Part shown: positions 1 through 9,980 of the stretch, in pieces
Position numbering within the stretch: the first letter of the stretch is position 1
How the letters are laid out: each line of letters starts with the position of its first letter
Assembly (NCBI RefSeq): GCF_003944795.1
Contig: NZ_RWBG01000002.1
Span: 1-64,000, forward strand
Reading direction: 5' to 3'
DNA length: 64,000 nucleotides
From: Mangrovimonas spongiae
GTDB lineage: Bacteria; Bacteroidota; Bacteroidia; Flavobacteriales; Flavobacteriaceae
The notes under the pieces: model-generated
Seen by the model: the letters and a program-made list of their open reading frames with translations, nothing else
Databases searched by the model: none
Told to the model about the DNA's origin: nothing
Made by a program: the position numbers and the translations under genes

Positions 1-881
1 CGGAACCATCGTCTACTCCACCATCGGAAGTGATTGATCCGCCATCGGAACAGTTATCGCTCCAAGTGGTATCTAAACTTTCTGGCCATGCTGTGTTACA
101 GCCGTCTAACATATAGTCGTCTATATCGGCTATCGTTGGATCTGTCTCGTCGTACATTCTTGAGACACGTACCGTTTCTGTGGCATCGTTACCACAAGCA
201 TCAGTCACACTAAAGGTGTATAATCTATATTGGATACAACCGTCAGAACCATCGTCTACTCCGCCATCGGAAGTGATTGATCCGCCATCGGAACAGTTAT
301 CGCTCCAAGTGGTGTCTAAACTTTCTGGCCATGCTGTGTTACAGCCGTCTAACATATAGTCGTCTATATCAGCTATCGTTGGATCTGTCTCGTCGTACAT
401 TCTTGAGACACGTACCGTTTCTGTGGCATCGTTACCACAAGCATCAGTCACACTAAAGGTGTATAATCTATATTGGATACAACCGTCGGAACCATCGTCT
501 ACTCCGCCATCGGATGTGATTGATCCGCCATCGGAACAGTTATCGCTCCAAGTGGTATCTAAACTTTCTGGCCATGCTGTGTTACAGCCGTCTAACATAT
601 AGTCGTCTATATCAGCTATCGTTGGATCTGTCTCGTCGTACATTCTTGAGACACGTACCGTTTCTGTGGCATCGTTACCACAAGCATCAGTCACACTAAA
701 GGTGTATAATCTATATTGGATACAACCGTCAGAACCATCGTCTACTCCGCCATCGGAAGTGATTGATCCGCCATCGGAACAGTTATCGCTCCAAGTGGTG
801 TCTAAACTTTCTGGCCATGCTGTGTTACAGCCGTCTAACATATAGTCGTCTATATCAGCTATCGTTGGATCTGTCTCGTCG
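1..881 (-). repeat. Tandem 243-bp coding repeats (81 aa each), at least 3.6 copies
   Basis: Near-identical units start at 1, 244, 487 and 730. The last (most 5' in the gene) breaks off at about 881, where the array sequence after gtctcgtcg changes. Units differ at only a few bases. The spacing is a multiple of three, so the frame is kept. Each unit encodes an 81-aa HYR-like module with four cysteines. The array continues beyond position 1. Confidence 0.97.
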
Positions 882-2764
882 ACTGCAACAGTAAATGTAG
901 TTTCGCAAAATTCTTCTTGATCACATTCGTCTGATACAGTATACCTTATTTTAGCAACACCTCCATCACAAAAGTTAGGCGCAACAAAATTTTCTAACGC
1001 AACCTCTACATCATCTAAATAGTATGTATAAGCTTCGGTTACAACACCACCGCCTCCAGTATATGAAAATCCTGAATTATCCATCCATGCTGTAAAAGCT
1101 GTTGCGATATCATCCTCACAATCTACATTCACATTAGTAGGACATGAAGGTACTAATATTTCAGCTTGTGTTCCTTGAGTAACAGTTGCTGGATTACTTT
1201 CTGCTGTACAACCAGCTATACCATTTCTTATAATTGTAGCTTCTGCCATATAAGTTCCAACGGTCGCTTCATAAGTACTATTTACAGCACCTGGAATAAT
1301 ATCCCATGATTCCGTTGCTTCATTCCATTCATACCATTGATAATCATAAGAAACTCCTGGTGGACTTGAAGGAGGTACTGTTGTTACTGTTAGAGTAGCT
1401 GAAGTTTCAAAGCACTCATATTCGGCATCATCTACTTCTACAACAATTTCTGGTTGATCACCTAAATTAAATGGTCCTGCCATATCTTTTAATGATGATG
1501 TAAATGACGCTGAAGATCTTGATTTTACAATAACACTTCCTAATGGGTTTTCACAGGATCCGCTTTCTGATTGTGTGTCGAATCCTAATAATGTAGAGTT
1601 AATCGCGAATTCTACAAACGTATCTGTTGGATATTCAAATACTTGATCTCCTCCAGAGTCTATAGTTCCCCATGGTGGAGCTGCCGTAGGACCAGTATTG
1701 TTTAATTGCGAAAATACTGGTACTTGAGAAATTCCTTGTCTTAAGGTAATTCTTGCATAACCAAAGTTAGACTCGTCGCCTTCTATAGAATTGGTACAAG
1801 CAGCAAAAACATAGCCATTACCATCATCATAAAAATCAAAAGGTCTGTCTCCTAAGGTGTTGAAATTATCAAAATCTGCATCGGTAGGGAAGTCATTTTT
1901 ATCAATCCATACTAATAATGTTATATCTGCTTCTCTACCGCCTTGTTTATAATCTACTGAAAGTAAAATATCACCATGCTCTTCCACATTACCGGTGGCT
2001 CCAAATTTATATGTGGTATGTCCACAATCTAGTCCTTCTTCAGTAGGGTTTTCATAAACTATATTAAACCCATCTAATTGGATTCGTTTTCTAAAATATT
2101 CAAAATCTAAGTGATTACTACCATCTGCATCTGAGGTTGAGGCTGCAATATAAGCCCATTGAAATGTAATTGGAAAGTCTCTTCTTAAGTGGGCATAAAC
2201 ATCAATAATATCAGTTTTTGCAGGTACATCACCTACTTTTAACTCCCATGCTCTTGGATCATCAAAATTTTTATTGATGGATTGATCAAACACTGTTGCA
2301 TCTTGGTTACTTCCTGCCACGTATTGATCTCTATAAAACGCTGCATCAATCCATATACGACCATCGCCTTCGGGTGTTGAGTACAGTGGGGCTGATTGTC
2401 GTAGTTCAGCAAAGTTATTCTGACCAGAATTAATTCCAGAAATAGCAGATAACGCTTCTGGTGAAAAGATATCGATAATTCCAGCTCCAGTAGCTGTGTT
2501 ACCGTCTGGTTCTGTATCTAACCAATCATCAATTCCTAATGCTTGAGTAACATAAGGAGGCTCTATTAAAGGCCAATAAGATAATTGATCATCATACACA
2601 TCACCGTCGATACCAAAATCGGCATGAACGGACGTACCAGTATCAATAGTCTGGGATTGAAGTGTGTTAGTAAAACACATACAACAGACTATAACAAAAA
2701 AGATCATGAATTTTTTCCAGAGAACCTCCCTAAAAAAAAGCATTGTAATGTTGTTAGCATTCAT
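1..2764 (-). CDS. Large secreted adhesin-like protein with HYR-like repeats (partial, C-terminus outside window)
   Basis: The frame is open on the minus strand from an ATG at 2764 to the window edge, about 921 codons without a stop. An N-terminal hydrophobic stretch (FMIFFVIVCCMCF, about residues 19-31) looks like a signal peptide, ending near LQSQ. Roughly residues 40-450 form a beta-rich region with no family I can name, followed by an Ig-like segment (YDYQWYEWNEATESW) and a Cys-paired stretch (VPSCPTNVNVDCEDD). From about residue 628 the protein is tandem 81-aa units ending in VTDACGNDATETV, typical of HYR-like modules in surface proteins of gliding or attaching Flavobacteriia. The missing C-terminus probably carries a T9SS sorting domain, which is inference. 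In-frame Met codons at residues 8 and 19 are alternative starts. Function in adhesion or motility is inferred from architecture only. Confidence 0.8.
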   Translation of the reverse strand, partial: MNANNITMLFFREVLWKKFMIFFVIVCCMCFTNTLQSQTIDTGTSVHADFGIDGDVYDDQLSYWPLIEPPYVTQALGIDDWLDTEPDGNTATGAGIIDIFSPEALSAISGINSGQNNFAELRQSAPLYSTPEGDGRIWIDAAFYRDQYVAGSNQDATVFDQSINKNFDDPRAWELKVGDVPAKTDIIDVYAHLRRDFPITFQWAYIAASTSDADGSNHLDFEYFRKRIQLDGFNIVYENPTEEGLDCGHTTYKFGATGNVEEHGDILLSVDYKQGGREADITLLVWIDKNDFPTDADFDNFNTLGDRPFDFYDDGNGYVFAACTNSIEGDESNFGYARITLRQGISQVPVFSQLNNTGPTAAPPWGTIDSGGDQVFEYPTDTFVEFAINSTLLGFDTQSESGSCENPLGSVIVKSRSSASFTSSLKDMAGPFNLGDQPEIVVEVDDAEYECFETSATLTVTTVPPSSPPGVSYDYQWYEWNEATESWDIIPGAVNSTYEATVGTYMAEATIIRNGIAGCTAESNPATVTQGTQAEILVPSCPTNVNVDCEDDIATAFTAWMDNSGFSYTGGGGVVTEAYTYYLDDVEVALENFVAPNFCDGGVAKIRYTVSDECDQEEFCETTFTVAVDETDPTIADIDDYMLDGCNTAWPESLDTTWSDNCSDGGSITSDGGVDDGSDGCIQYRLYTFSVTDACGNDATETVRVSRMYDETDPTIADIDDYMLDGCNTAWPESLDTTWSDNCSDGGSITSDGGVDDGSDGCIQYRLYTFSVTDACGNDATETVRVSRMYDETDPTIADIDDYMLDGCNTAWPESLDTTWSDNCSDGGSITSDGGVDDGSDGCIQYRLYTFSVTDACGNDATETVRVSRMYDETDPTIADIDDYMLDGCNTAWPESLDTTWSDNCSDGGSITSDGGVDDGS

Positions 2765-3060
2765 GGTTAAATAGTTTTAAGATTAAACAATAACCATAAA
2801 CATTAGCTAACGCTAAGAACAAAAAGTAGCTTGAGCAAAAATCTAACTCTTTATATTACGAAGAGTTAAATACTGCTATTAATCATAATTTTATGCTATT
2901 ATATATTTAGTAAAGGTATGTAACAAATATATATATATTTTGAATTTAAAACTAAGAAAAACACAATAACTTTTTGATTTATAGGAATTTACGCACACTA
3001 TAAATGATTAAAAAAAACTCTAAAACCCTTATTTTAAAGTCGTTTTGCAATATTGACCTA
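2765..3060. promoter_or_regulatory. Gene-free leader region upstream of the adhesin gene; weak -7 candidate
   Basis: This stretch lies between the adhesin start and the dnaK terminator and is very AT-rich. The only signal I can point to is CAAATATA at 2924-2931, which reads TATATTTG on the minus strand and matches the Bacteroidota -7 consensus TAnnTTTG. No TTG lies at the expected -33 distance, and the leader to the ATG would be about 155 nt. No small gene is evident. Confidence 0.3.
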
Positions 3061-3063
3061 AAC

Positions 3064-3095
3064 AAAAAAGCGCAACCATAATGGTTGCGCTTTTT
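3064..3095 (-). terminator. Rho-independent terminator of dnaK
   Basis: GCGCAACC (3070-3077) pairs perfectly with GGTTGCGC (3083-3090) and is flanked by A and T runs, so it works on either strand. It lies 25 bp after the dnaK stop codon. Confidence 0.9.
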
Positions 3096-3119
3096 AAAAT
3101 AAATTTAGTATAAAAAACG

Positions 3120-5030
3120 TTATTTTACTTCTTCAAAGTCAACGTCTTCTACATCGCTACCTTCGTCGTTATTGTCACTACCAGCATTTCCTTCTGGTTG
3201 CGCTCCAGCGCCGTTGGCTTGTGCTTCTTGCTGTGCTTTATACATGTCTTCGCTAGCTACTTTCCAAGCTTCGTTGATTTTTTCTAAAGCTGGTTCGATA
3301 ACCGCAATATCTTTAGATTCGTATGCTTTTTTAAGCTCTTCTAAAGCCTCTTCGATTGGTTTTTTCTTATCATCAGATAATTTATCACCAAATTCTTTCA
3401 GCTGACTTTCTGTTTGGAAAATCATTGCATCGGCTTGATTTAACTTATCGGCAGTTTCTTTTGCTTTAGCATCGGCTTCAGCATTGGCTTCTGCTTCTTG
3501 TTTCATCTTTTCGATTTCTTCTTCAGTTAATCCAGAAGATGCTTCAATTCTAATATCTTGTTTTTTTCCTGTAGCTTTATCTTCAGCAGATACTTTAATA
3601 ATACCGTTGGCATCAATATCGAAGGTTACTTCAATTTGAGGGGTTCCTCGTTTTGCTGGTGGAATACCATCTAAATGGAAACGACCAATGGTTTTGTTAT
3701 CGGCTGCCATAGGACGTTCACCTTGCAATACGTGAATTTCTACTGAAGGCTGATTATCTGCAGCTGTTGAGAACACTTGCGATTTCTTTGTAGGAATCGT
3801 TGTGTTTGCCTCGATAAGCTTGGTCATAACATTACCCATGGTTTCGATTCCAAGTGATAATGGTGTTACGTCTAATAATAGTACATCTTTAACATCGCCT
3901 GTTAATACACCACCTTGAATTCCAGCTCCAATAGCAACAACCTCGTCTGGGTTAACCCCTTTACTTGGTTTTTTATTGAAGAATTTTTCTACAGCTTCCT
4001 GTACGGCAGGAATACGTGTAGAACCACCTACTAGAATAATCTCGTCGATATCGCTAGTTGATAATCCTGCTGCTTTAAGTGCAGATTCACAAGGCTCGAT
4101 AGTACGTTTTACTAAATCGGCAATTAATTGCTCGAATTTAGAACGTGTTAAAGTACGTACCAAGTGCTTTGGTCCACTAGCAGTTGCCGTGATATATGGT
4201 AAGTTAATTTCTGTTTGTGCAGAAGATGATAATTCAATCTTTGCTTTTTCGGCAGCCTCTTTTAAACGTTGTAATGCCATAGCATCTTTGCGTAAGTCCA
4301 TATCTTCTTCAGATTTGAACTCTTCGGCTAACCAATTAATAATTTTTTCATCTACATCATCACCACCTAAGTGTGTATCTCCATCGGTAGATAATACCTC
4401 AAAAACGCCATCTCCTAATTCTAGGATAGATACGTCATGTGTACCACCACCAAAATCGAATACTACAATTTTTTGGTCTGAATCTTTTTTATCTAAACCA
4501 TAAGCTAAAGCTGCAGCAGTAGGCTCGTTAATAATACGTTCTACTTTTAAACCTGCAATTTCTCCGGCTTCTTTAGTTGCTTGACGTTGTGAATCGTTAA
4601 AGTATGCTGGAACGGTAATTACAGCTCCTGTAACATCTTGGCCTAGATAATCTTCGGCAGTTTTCTTCATTTTTTGAAGAATCATAGCCGAAAGTTCTTG
4701 TGGTGTATATAAACGACCGTCGATATCTACTCTTGGTGTATCGTTATCGCCTTTTACCACTTTATATGGTACGCGTTCTGCTTCTCTTTGAGACTCAGAA
4801 TATTTGTTTCCCATAAAACGTTTAATAGAATAAACGGTTTTGTGTGGGTTTGTAACTGCTTGACGTTTTGCTGGGTCGCCTACTTTAATTTCGCCACCTT
4901 CAACAAAAGCAATTACAGATGGTGTAGTACGCTTACCTTCTGCATTTGGGATTACAACGGGTTCGTTACCTTCCATTACTGAAACGCACGAGTTGGTTGT
5001 ACCTAAATCAATTCCAATAATTTTACTCAT
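3120..5030 (-). CDS. dnaK: Hsp70 chaperone DnaK
   Basis: ATP-dependent cytoplasmic chaperone that folds and protects client proteins with DnaJ and GrpE. The 636-aa product has full DnaK length. The nucleotide-binding domain (about 1-380) opens with [14 protein letters not shown] and contains [11 protein letters not shown] and [10 protein letters not shown]. The substrate-binding beta domain follows (about 390-505), then the helical lid and an acidic tail ending in EEVK. The ATG at 5030 is the natural start, immediately before the family's conserved N-terminus. dnaJ and grpE are not adjacent, as is common in this phylum. The gene is divergent from the outer-membrane protein gene at 5253 and ends at a strong terminator. 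Confidence 0.99.
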   Translation of the reverse strand: MSKIIGIDLGTTNSCVSVMEGNEPVVIPNAEGKRTTPSVIAFVEGGEIKVGDPAKRQAVTNPHKTVYSIKRFMGNKYSESQREAERVPYKVVKGDNDTPRVDIDGRLYTPQELSAMILQKMKKTAEDYLGQDVTGAVITVPAYFNDSQRQATKEAGEIAGLKVERIINEPTAAALAYGLDKKDSDQKIVVFDFGGGTHDVSILELGDGVFEVLSTDGDTHLGGDDVDEKIINWLAEEFKSEEDMDLRKDAMALQRLKEAAEKAKIELSSSAQTEINLPYITATASGPKHLVRTLTRSKFEQLIADLVKRTIEPCESALKAAGLSTSDIDEIILVGGSTRIPAVQEAVEKFFNKKPSKGVNPDEVVAIGAGIQGGVLTGDVKDVLLLDVTPLSLGIETMGNVMTKLIEANTTIPTKKSQVFSTAADNQPSVEIHVLQGERPMAADNKTIGRFHLDGIPPAKRGTPQIEVTFDIDANGIIKVSAEDKATGKKQDIRIEASSGLTEEEIEKMKQEAEANAEADAKAKETADKLNQADAMIFQTESQLKEFGDKLSDDKKKPIEEALEELKKAYESKDIAVIEPALEKINEAWKVASEDMYKAQQEAQANGAGAQPEGNAGSDNNDEGSDVEDVDFEEVK

Positions 5031-5252
5031 AACTTTTTGTTTCTGTATTTTTGTTTCGTTCTTGTTTTCTAGTTACAAGAACATTTATTATTCATTTTAT
5101 ACTCATCAAGTATTTGTCAATCTTTATGCCAACATTTTCATACTGACAAGCTGTCACCTGTAAAAATTAAACTATTACCTTTTATGTATATTTTATTCAG
5201 AAAATTGAATATTTAGTTTTAACTTAGAGAAAATTATACCAACCAACTATTT
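5031..5252. promoter_or_regulatory. Divergent dnaK/outer-membrane protein promoter region with two inverted repeats
   Basis: Two dyads are visible: GTTCTTG/CAAGAAC with an 11-nt loop (5058-5082), and TGACA-AGC-TGTCA (5144-5156). Either could be a protein-binding site or, for the first, a hairpin in the dnaK leader. No clear TAnnTTTG was found for dnaK. A role in heat-shock control is only a guess from position. Confidence 0.35.
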
Positions 5253-6326
5253 ATGAAAAACGCTTTATTTGTTGCTCTTATACTCTTTTCTGTAGGACTA
5301 AGTTTTGGGCAATCTAATCAAACAGATAGTCTAACAACACCCCAAAAGAAAATTAAAAAAGTAGATTTTAGTGTGATGCCATTTGTAAGTTACAATCGTA
5401 ATTTAGAGTTTATGTTTGGGGCAATTCCTATGATGATGTATAAACTAAATAAAGAGGATAATACTTCTCCTAAATCCTTGACCGGTCTTTCCGCAGTTTA
5501 TACAACTAATAGTTCTTATTTTCTAGCCTTTTTTAATCAGTTTTATTTTAAAGAAGATACTTGGCGGGGTAAATTATTTGCTGTTCATGGCGATAATAAT
5601 TCACAATTTTACATGGAAGGCATTGAAGCTTCTGGATTTTATGATTATGGCACCTTGACAACTATTATAAGTGCAGGAATACAACGTAAAGTAATAGATA
5701 AGTTATATGTAGGGCTTACTTATACGTTTGCACATTATGATACGGAATACGAAAATGAGGTATTACCACAATCTACAACCCAAACAAATGCGTTAGAAAT
5801 TAATGCACTATACGATGGTAGAAATGCGGTTTATTACCCTACAAAAGGTGAAAAAGCTCAATTTAAATTTATTTCTTTCCCAACATGGTTTGGAAATGAT
5901 GTACAAGCCAATAAAATAGTAAGTGAATACAATAAATATTTTTCAATGAAAAATGAACGCGATGTTGTAGCTGCTAGATTTGCTGGAAAATTTGGGCTTG
6001 GTGATATTGCTTTTGAGCAACAACAAACCTTAGGCGGTAAAGATATTCGCGGTTACTCTGAAGGGAAATATCGTGGTGAGGGTTTAATGGCTATTCAAGG
6101 TGAATATCGCCTTAATTTTCATAAAAAAATGGGTATCGTAGGTTTTGCAGGCTTAGCCACCATTTACGGTTCTAGTAATGATGATTTTAATTGGAAAGCT
6201 TATCCAGGTATTGGTCTAGGATATCGCTACAAAGCATTTAAAACTGTAAACTTTAACATAGGGCTTGATGCTGCTGTTGGAAAGGATGATTGGGGTATTT
6301 ACTTTAGAATTGGTGAAGCCTTTTAA
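5253..6326 (+). CDS. BamA/TamA-like (surface antigen D15 family) outer-membrane beta-barrel protein
   Basis: The 357-aa product has a signal peptide (about residues 1-19, ending LSFG-Q) and then alternating hydrophobic/aromatic strands typical of an outer-membrane barrel. The segment TLGGKDIRGYSEGKYRGEG (about 262-280) followed by QGEYRLNF resembles the conserved D15/BamA barrel signature RGY...G and EyR. There are no N-terminal POTRA repeats, and the protein is far shorter than BamA (about 800 aa), so this is a barrel-only relative. Substrate is unknown. It stands alone on the plus strand, divergent from dnaK. Confidence 0.7.
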   Translation: MKNALFVALILFSVGLSFGQSNQTDSLTTPQKKIKKVDFSVMPFVSYNRNLEFMFGAIPMMMYKLNKEDNTSPKSLTGLSAVYTTNSSYFLAFFNQFYFKEDTWRGKLFAVHGDNNSQFYMEGIEASGFYDYGTLTTIISAGIQRKVIDKLYVGLTYTFAHYDTEYENEVLPQSTTQTNALEINALYDGRNAVYYPTKGEKAQFKFISFPTWFGNDVQANKIVSEYNKYFSMKNERDVVAARFAGKFGLGDIAFEQQQTLGGKDIRGYSEGKYRGEGLMAIQGEYRLNFHKKMGIVGFAGLATIYGSSNDDFNWKAYPGIGLGYRYKAFKTVNFNIGLDAAVGKDDWGIYFRIGEAF

Positions 6327-6425
6327 TACGCTGCTAACTTGAGCTTTTAATAACCTAAAGAAACTTTCATTTACACTCAAGCTGAATTTAACTGTACATT
6401 TCATGTGTTTGGAATGAAACTTACA

Positions 6426-6433
6426 TATATTTG
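6426..6433 (+). promoter_or_regulatory. -7 element TATATTTG for sdaA
   Basis: Exact match to TAnnTTTG, 25 bp before the sdaA ATG. A TTTG at 6408-6411 is only 14 bp upstream, shorter than the usual -33 spacing. Confidence 0.55.
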
Positions 6434-6458
6434 CCGAAAATATACAACGTTTTCGTAA

Positions 6459-7883
6459 ATGGAATGTATCTCGGTTTTTGATATGCTTAAAATTGGTGTA
6501 GGACCTTCAAGTTCGCACACCTTAGGTCCATGGCGCGCTGCCGAAAGATGGATTAAAGAGTTAAAAGACAAAAAACGCTTTGATAAAGTTGAAAAAATTT
6601 CAGTAGATCTTTATGGGTCACTATCGTTAACAGGCAAAGGACATGCCACAGATTATGCGGTTATGTTAGGCTTAAATGGCGCCGATCCAGAACGTATGCC
6701 AACCGAGAATATTGATATAATCATATCTAATATAAAAAATACAAATACACTTGTATTTAATAACGAAAAAACACTGCCATTTAGCATAGATACCGATATT
6801 CGTTTTAATAAAAAGTTCTTACCATTTCATGCCAATGCCTTAACATTTACAGCAACCATAAATGGCCGCAACTATAAATCTACCTTCTATTCTATTGGAG
6901 GCGGTTTTGTTGTAAAAGAAGAGCGAAAAAACGCTAAAGCAAATAAAATTATATTCTACTGTACATTTCCTTATCCTACTCAAAATGGGGTAGAATTATT
7001 AAAATACTGTAAAGATTTAAACCTTCCTATTTCTGGTGTTGTGTTGGAAAACGAAAAATCTATCAGAGATACAGAAACCATAGATGCTGAGCTAAAACGC
7101 ATTTGGGATACCATGCTAGAATGCATGTACCTTGGTTGCCATACCGAAGGCGAGCTTCCTGGCGGACTTAATGTTAGAAGACGAGCTTATGACATGCATC
7201 AAAAATTAAAAGGTGAACTAACTTATAATTCGCCTGAAGAATGGTTGCAAGTTATTAGACAAACGGAAGTTAAGTTTAGACAAATTTTAAAATGGGTAAG
7301 CTGTTTTGCTTTAGCTGTAAACGAAGTTAACGCCTCTTTAGGTCGTGTTGTAACTGCACCTACAAATGGTAGCGCTGGTGTAATTCCATCGGTACTTATG
7401 TATTATATGGTTATTGAAAATCATGAAGCAAATTTTAAACACATAAAACAATTTTTATTAGTAGCAGGTGAAATAGGTAGTATCTTTAAAAAAGGGGCCA
7501 CTATTAGTGCTGCAATGGGTGGTTGTCAAGCTGAAATAGGCGTATCATCGGCTATGGCTGCAGGAGCGCTTTGCGAATTACTGGGCGGCACACCAGAACA
7601 AGTCTTAATGGCTGCCGAAATTGCTATGGAGCATCACTTGGGCTTAACTTGTGATCCTATTGGAGGCTTGGTGCAAGTCCCGTGTATAGAACGCAATTCT
7701 ATGGGAGCTATAAAAGCTATTAATGCAGCTGAGTTAGCATTGGATAGCGACCCGACAAAAGCAAAAGTACCTTTAGATAAAGTTGTTAATACTATGTGGG
7801 AAACTGCCAAAGACATGAATTCTAAATACAAAGAAACTAGCGAAGGTGGTTTAGCTGTTGGAGTTAACTTAGTTGATTGCTAA
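6459..7883 (+). CDS. sdaA: L-serine ammonia-lyase (L-serine dehydratase), iron-sulfur type
   Basis: Converts L-serine to pyruvate and ammonia using a [4Fe-4S] cluster; cytoplasmic. The 474-aa single chain carries both the beta domain ([11 protein letters not shown] near residue 16) and the alpha domain. Three candidate cluster ligands, Cys356, Cys398 and Cys409, are spaced 42 and 11 residues apart, the spacing I recall for the E. coli enzyme. The C-terminal motif [18 protein letters not shown] is intact. The gene has its own -7 element at 6426 and overlaps the convergent NTF2-like gene by 4 bp. Confidence 0.97.
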   Translation: MECISVFDMLKIGVGPSSSHTLGPWRAAERWIKELKDKKRFDKVEKISVDLYGSLSLTGKGHATDYAVMLGLNGADPERMPTENIDIIISNIKNTNTLVFNNEKTLPFSIDTDIRFNKKFLPFHANALTFTATINGRNYKSTFYSIGGGFVVKEERKNAKANKIIFYCTFPYPTQNGVELLKYCKDLNLPISGVVLENEKSIRDTETIDAELKRIWDTMLECMYLGCHTEGELPGGLNVRRRAYDMHQKLKGELTYNSPEEWLQVIRQTEVKFRQILKWVSCFALAVNEVNASLGRVVTAPTNGSAGVIPSVLMYYMVIENHEANFKHIKQFLLVAGEIGSIFKKGATISAAMGGCQAEIGVSSAMAAGALCELLGGTPEQVLMAAEIAMEHHLGLTCDPIGGLVQVPCIERNSMGAIKAINAAELALDSDPTKAKVPLDKVVNTMWETAKDMNSKYKETSEGGLAVGVNLVDC

Positions 7884-8338
7884 TTTTGGCAGCCTTCTCG
7901 CCTTCTAGTATCAATAAGATAAATAATTTTCCAAGTTCCATTATCGTTAAATAACTGGAAAGAGTTTACACCACAATGACTAAAACTACCATTAAACCAA
8001 AATTCATAAGGTGTCCAGGCATTAGCCATATTACCATCTACTTGAATATTATAACTTAGTAGTTTTTCGTTCCATTTTTGCTCTTCAGGGCGGTTACCTA
8101 TTGCAGAAATTAACTTTGAAAGATCCTCTGATACTAATTGATCCTTACCTTCTTTATCCTTAAACGCCGTTTGCAACAATACTTTATCTGCCAAAACCGA
8201 TTTCATTAAAGTAGTATCCCCCTTATGAAACCCTTCAAAAAAAGTTTCAATAGTATGCTTAACCTTCATTTCGGAATTGGTTTGGCCAATGGCAGTAGTA
8301 ACTATCAAACAAGCTACAAATCGTAAAATTTTTATCAT
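7880..8338 (-). CDS. Secreted NTF2-like/SnoaL-like fold protein
   Basis: The 152-aa product has a short signal peptide (residues 1-18, ending AIG-Q) and then a typical NTF2-like layout: an N-terminal helix (VKHTIETFFEGFHKGDTTLM), a VLADKVLLQT segment and C-terminal strands ending in GTWKIIYLIDTRR. This resembles DUF4440/lumazine-binding-like proteins common in Flavobacteriia. No catalytic role can be assigned; the fold serves enzymes and binding proteins alike. It is convergent with sdaA, overlapping at the stop codons, and appears to be transcribed alone. Confidence 0.75.
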   Translation of the reverse strand: MIKILRFVACLIVTTAIGQTNSEMKVKHTIETFFEGFHKGDTTLMKSVLADKVLLQTAFKDKEGKDQLVSEDLSKLISAIGNRPEEQKWNEKLLSYNIQVDGNMANAWTPYEFWFNGSFSHCGVNSFQLFNDNGTWKIIYLIDTRRREGCQN

Positions 8339-8460
8339 AATAACAAACTTTAGGGTTACTAAAATAGAAGAAAGTTGTTTTTAAAATTATCAAATAAAGA
8401 AAAGTTTAACAGTTATACCATTGCATTTTGTTAATTTTACAATCCAATAAAAATAAAACT

Positions 8461-9279
8461 ATGTCAACAGCAAAAAAAGAATATAAACGGGTTACTGTAA
8501 AGTCGTTAATCGACATGAAACAATCTGGCGAGAAAATCTCCATGTTAACAGCTTACGATTATACTATGGCAAAAATTGTTGACGGCGCCGGGATTGATGT
8601 TATTTTAGTTGGCGACTCGGCTAGTAATGTTATGGCTGGACATGAAACCACACTGCCCATTACCTTAGATCAAATGATTTATCATGCCTCTTCGGTTATT
8701 CGAGCAATTGATAGATCTCTAGTTGTTGTTGATTTACCCTTTGGAACCTACCAAAGCGACCCTAAAGAAGCCCTCCGTTCTGCTATTAGAATCATGAAAG
8801 AAAGTGGCGGACATGCTGTAAAACTAGAAGGAGGAAAAGAAATTAAAGACTCTATAAAACGTATTCTAAATGCTGGTATTCCTGTTATGGGACATTTAGG
8901 ATTAACTCCTCAATCTATATATAAGTTTGGTACTTATACCGTAAGAGCCAAAGAGGAAGAGGAAGCTAAACAACTTATTTCTAATGCCAAAATGTTAGAA
9001 AAAATAGGCTGTTTTGCAGTTGTTCTTGAAAAAATTCCTGCAGAACTTGCCAAACAAGTAGCTGACGAATTAACTATTCCTGTTATTGGTATAGGTGCCG
9101 GAAATGGCGTTGATGGCCAAGTTTTAGTATTGCATGATATGATTGGTATGACTCATGAGTTCAACCCACGTTTTCTACGTCGTTATATGAATTTATATGA
9201 AGACATGACCACAGCTATTTCACAATATGTAGACGATGTGAAGTCTGTAAGTTTTCCTAATGAAAATGAGCAATATTAA
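8461..9279 (+). CDS. panB: 3-methyl-2-oxobutanoate hydroxymethyltransferase
   Basis: First committed step of pantothenate (coenzyme A) synthesis: transfers a hydroxymethyl group from methylene-tetrahydrofolate to 2-oxoisovalerate. The 272-aa product matches family size. Metal- and substrate-binding segments are visible: [34 protein letters not shown], the [10 protein letters not shown] segment with the expected catalytic Glu, and IGIGAG. I chose the ATG at 8461 ([11 protein letters not shown]) rather than an in-frame TTG at 8428, which would add 11 residues with no family support. The next gene follows after 2 bp and is probably co-transcribed. Confidence 0.97.
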   Translation: MSTAKKEYKRVTVKSLIDMKQSGEKISMLTAYDYTMAKIVDGAGIDVILVGDSASNVMAGHETTLPITLDQMIYHASSVIRAIDRSLVVVDLPFGTYQSDPKEALRSAIRIMKESGGHAVKLEGGKEIKDSIKRILNAGIPVMGHLGLTPQSIYKFGTYTVRAKEEEEAKQLISNAKMLEKIGCFAVVLEKIPAELAKQVADELTIPVIGIGAGNGVDGQVLVLHDMIGMTHEFNPRFLRRYMNLYEDMTTAISQYVDDVKSVSFPNENEQY

Positions 9280-9281
9280 TT

Positions 9282-9980
9282 GTGAGTAAAACTTTTTCAA
9301 ACAAATCCAACTTACAAGTACTCTATGAAGACAACCATATTATTGTGGTGAATAAACGTGCTGGCGATATTGTTCAAGGTGATAAAACAGGCGACAAACC
9401 TTTAAGCGATGTTGTAAAAAGCTATCTAAAAGATAAATACAAAAAGCCTGGAAATGTTTATTTAGGTGTCGTTCATAGATTAGACAGACCTACAACAGGT
9501 ATTGTTTTATTCTCTAAAACCAGTAAAGCATTACCACGTTTAAATAAGCTTTTCGCAGAAAAGAAAGCACAAAAAACATATTGGGCTTTAGTTAAAAATA
9601 CACCACCAAAACCTCAAGATACTTTGGTACATTGGTTACGAAAAAATCCTAAAAACAATAAATCAACAGCATTTATTAAGGAGACGAATAATAGTAAAAA
9701 AGCGATTCTTCACTATAAAATTCTAAAAAAATTAGACCATTATTTTCTATTAGAAATAGAATTAGAAACCGGTAGGCATCATCAAATAAGATGTCAGTTA
9801 GCGAGTATTGGTTGCCCTATAAAAGGTGATTTAAAATATGGTTTTAACCGAAGTAATCCAGACGCTAGTATTAGTTTACATGCCAGACAGCTAGAATTTA
9901 CACATCCAGTTAAAAAAGAACCTATACAAATTATAGCACCATTACCTAACGATGCGTTGTGGCAGGCTTGTAATAACTAA
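9282..9980 (+). CDS. RluA-family RNA pseudouridine synthase
   Basis: Isomerises uridine to pseudouridine in rRNA or tRNA. The 232-aa product shows the RluA motif HRLDRPTTG with catalytic Asp68, preceded by the conserved opening VLYEDNHIIVVNKRAG, and followed by the RHHQIRCQLA and HARQLEF segments. There is no N-terminal S4 domain, so it is a minimal single-domain enzyme. The start is GTG at 9282, 2 bp after panB, indicating translational coupling. The exact target base cannot be told from sequence. The stop overlaps the convergent histidine kinase gene by 4 bp. Confidence 0.93.
   Translation: MSKTFSNKSNLQVLYEDNHIIVVNKRAGDIVQGDKTGDKPLSDVVKSYLKDKYKKPGNVYLGVVHRLDRPTTGIVLFSKTSKALPRLNKLFAEKKAQKTYWALVKNTPPKPQDTLVHWLRKNPKNNKSTAFIKETNNSKKAILHYKILKKLDHYFLLEIELETGRHHQIRCQLASIGCPIKGDLKYGFNRSNPDASISLHARQLEFTHPVKKEPIQIIAPLPNDALWQACNN

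Noticed and set aside
1-881. Regular near-identical repeats considered as a CRISPR array
   Set aside because: Units are 243 bp, contiguous without spacers, keep the reading frame, and encode a protein module.
2585-2770. 61-aa plus-strand open frame
   Set aside because: It lies opposite the 5' end of the adhesin coding sequence and has no protein-like features; a shadow frame.
2917-2925. TATGTAACA upstream of the adhesin gene, matching part of the cassette 1 operator
   Set aside because: A single copy; no second copy 21 bp away on either side, so it does not show the direct-repeat architecture.
8428-8460. In-frame TTG upstream of panB as an alternative start
   Set aside because: The added residues are not part of the family N-terminus; ATG 8461 fits better.
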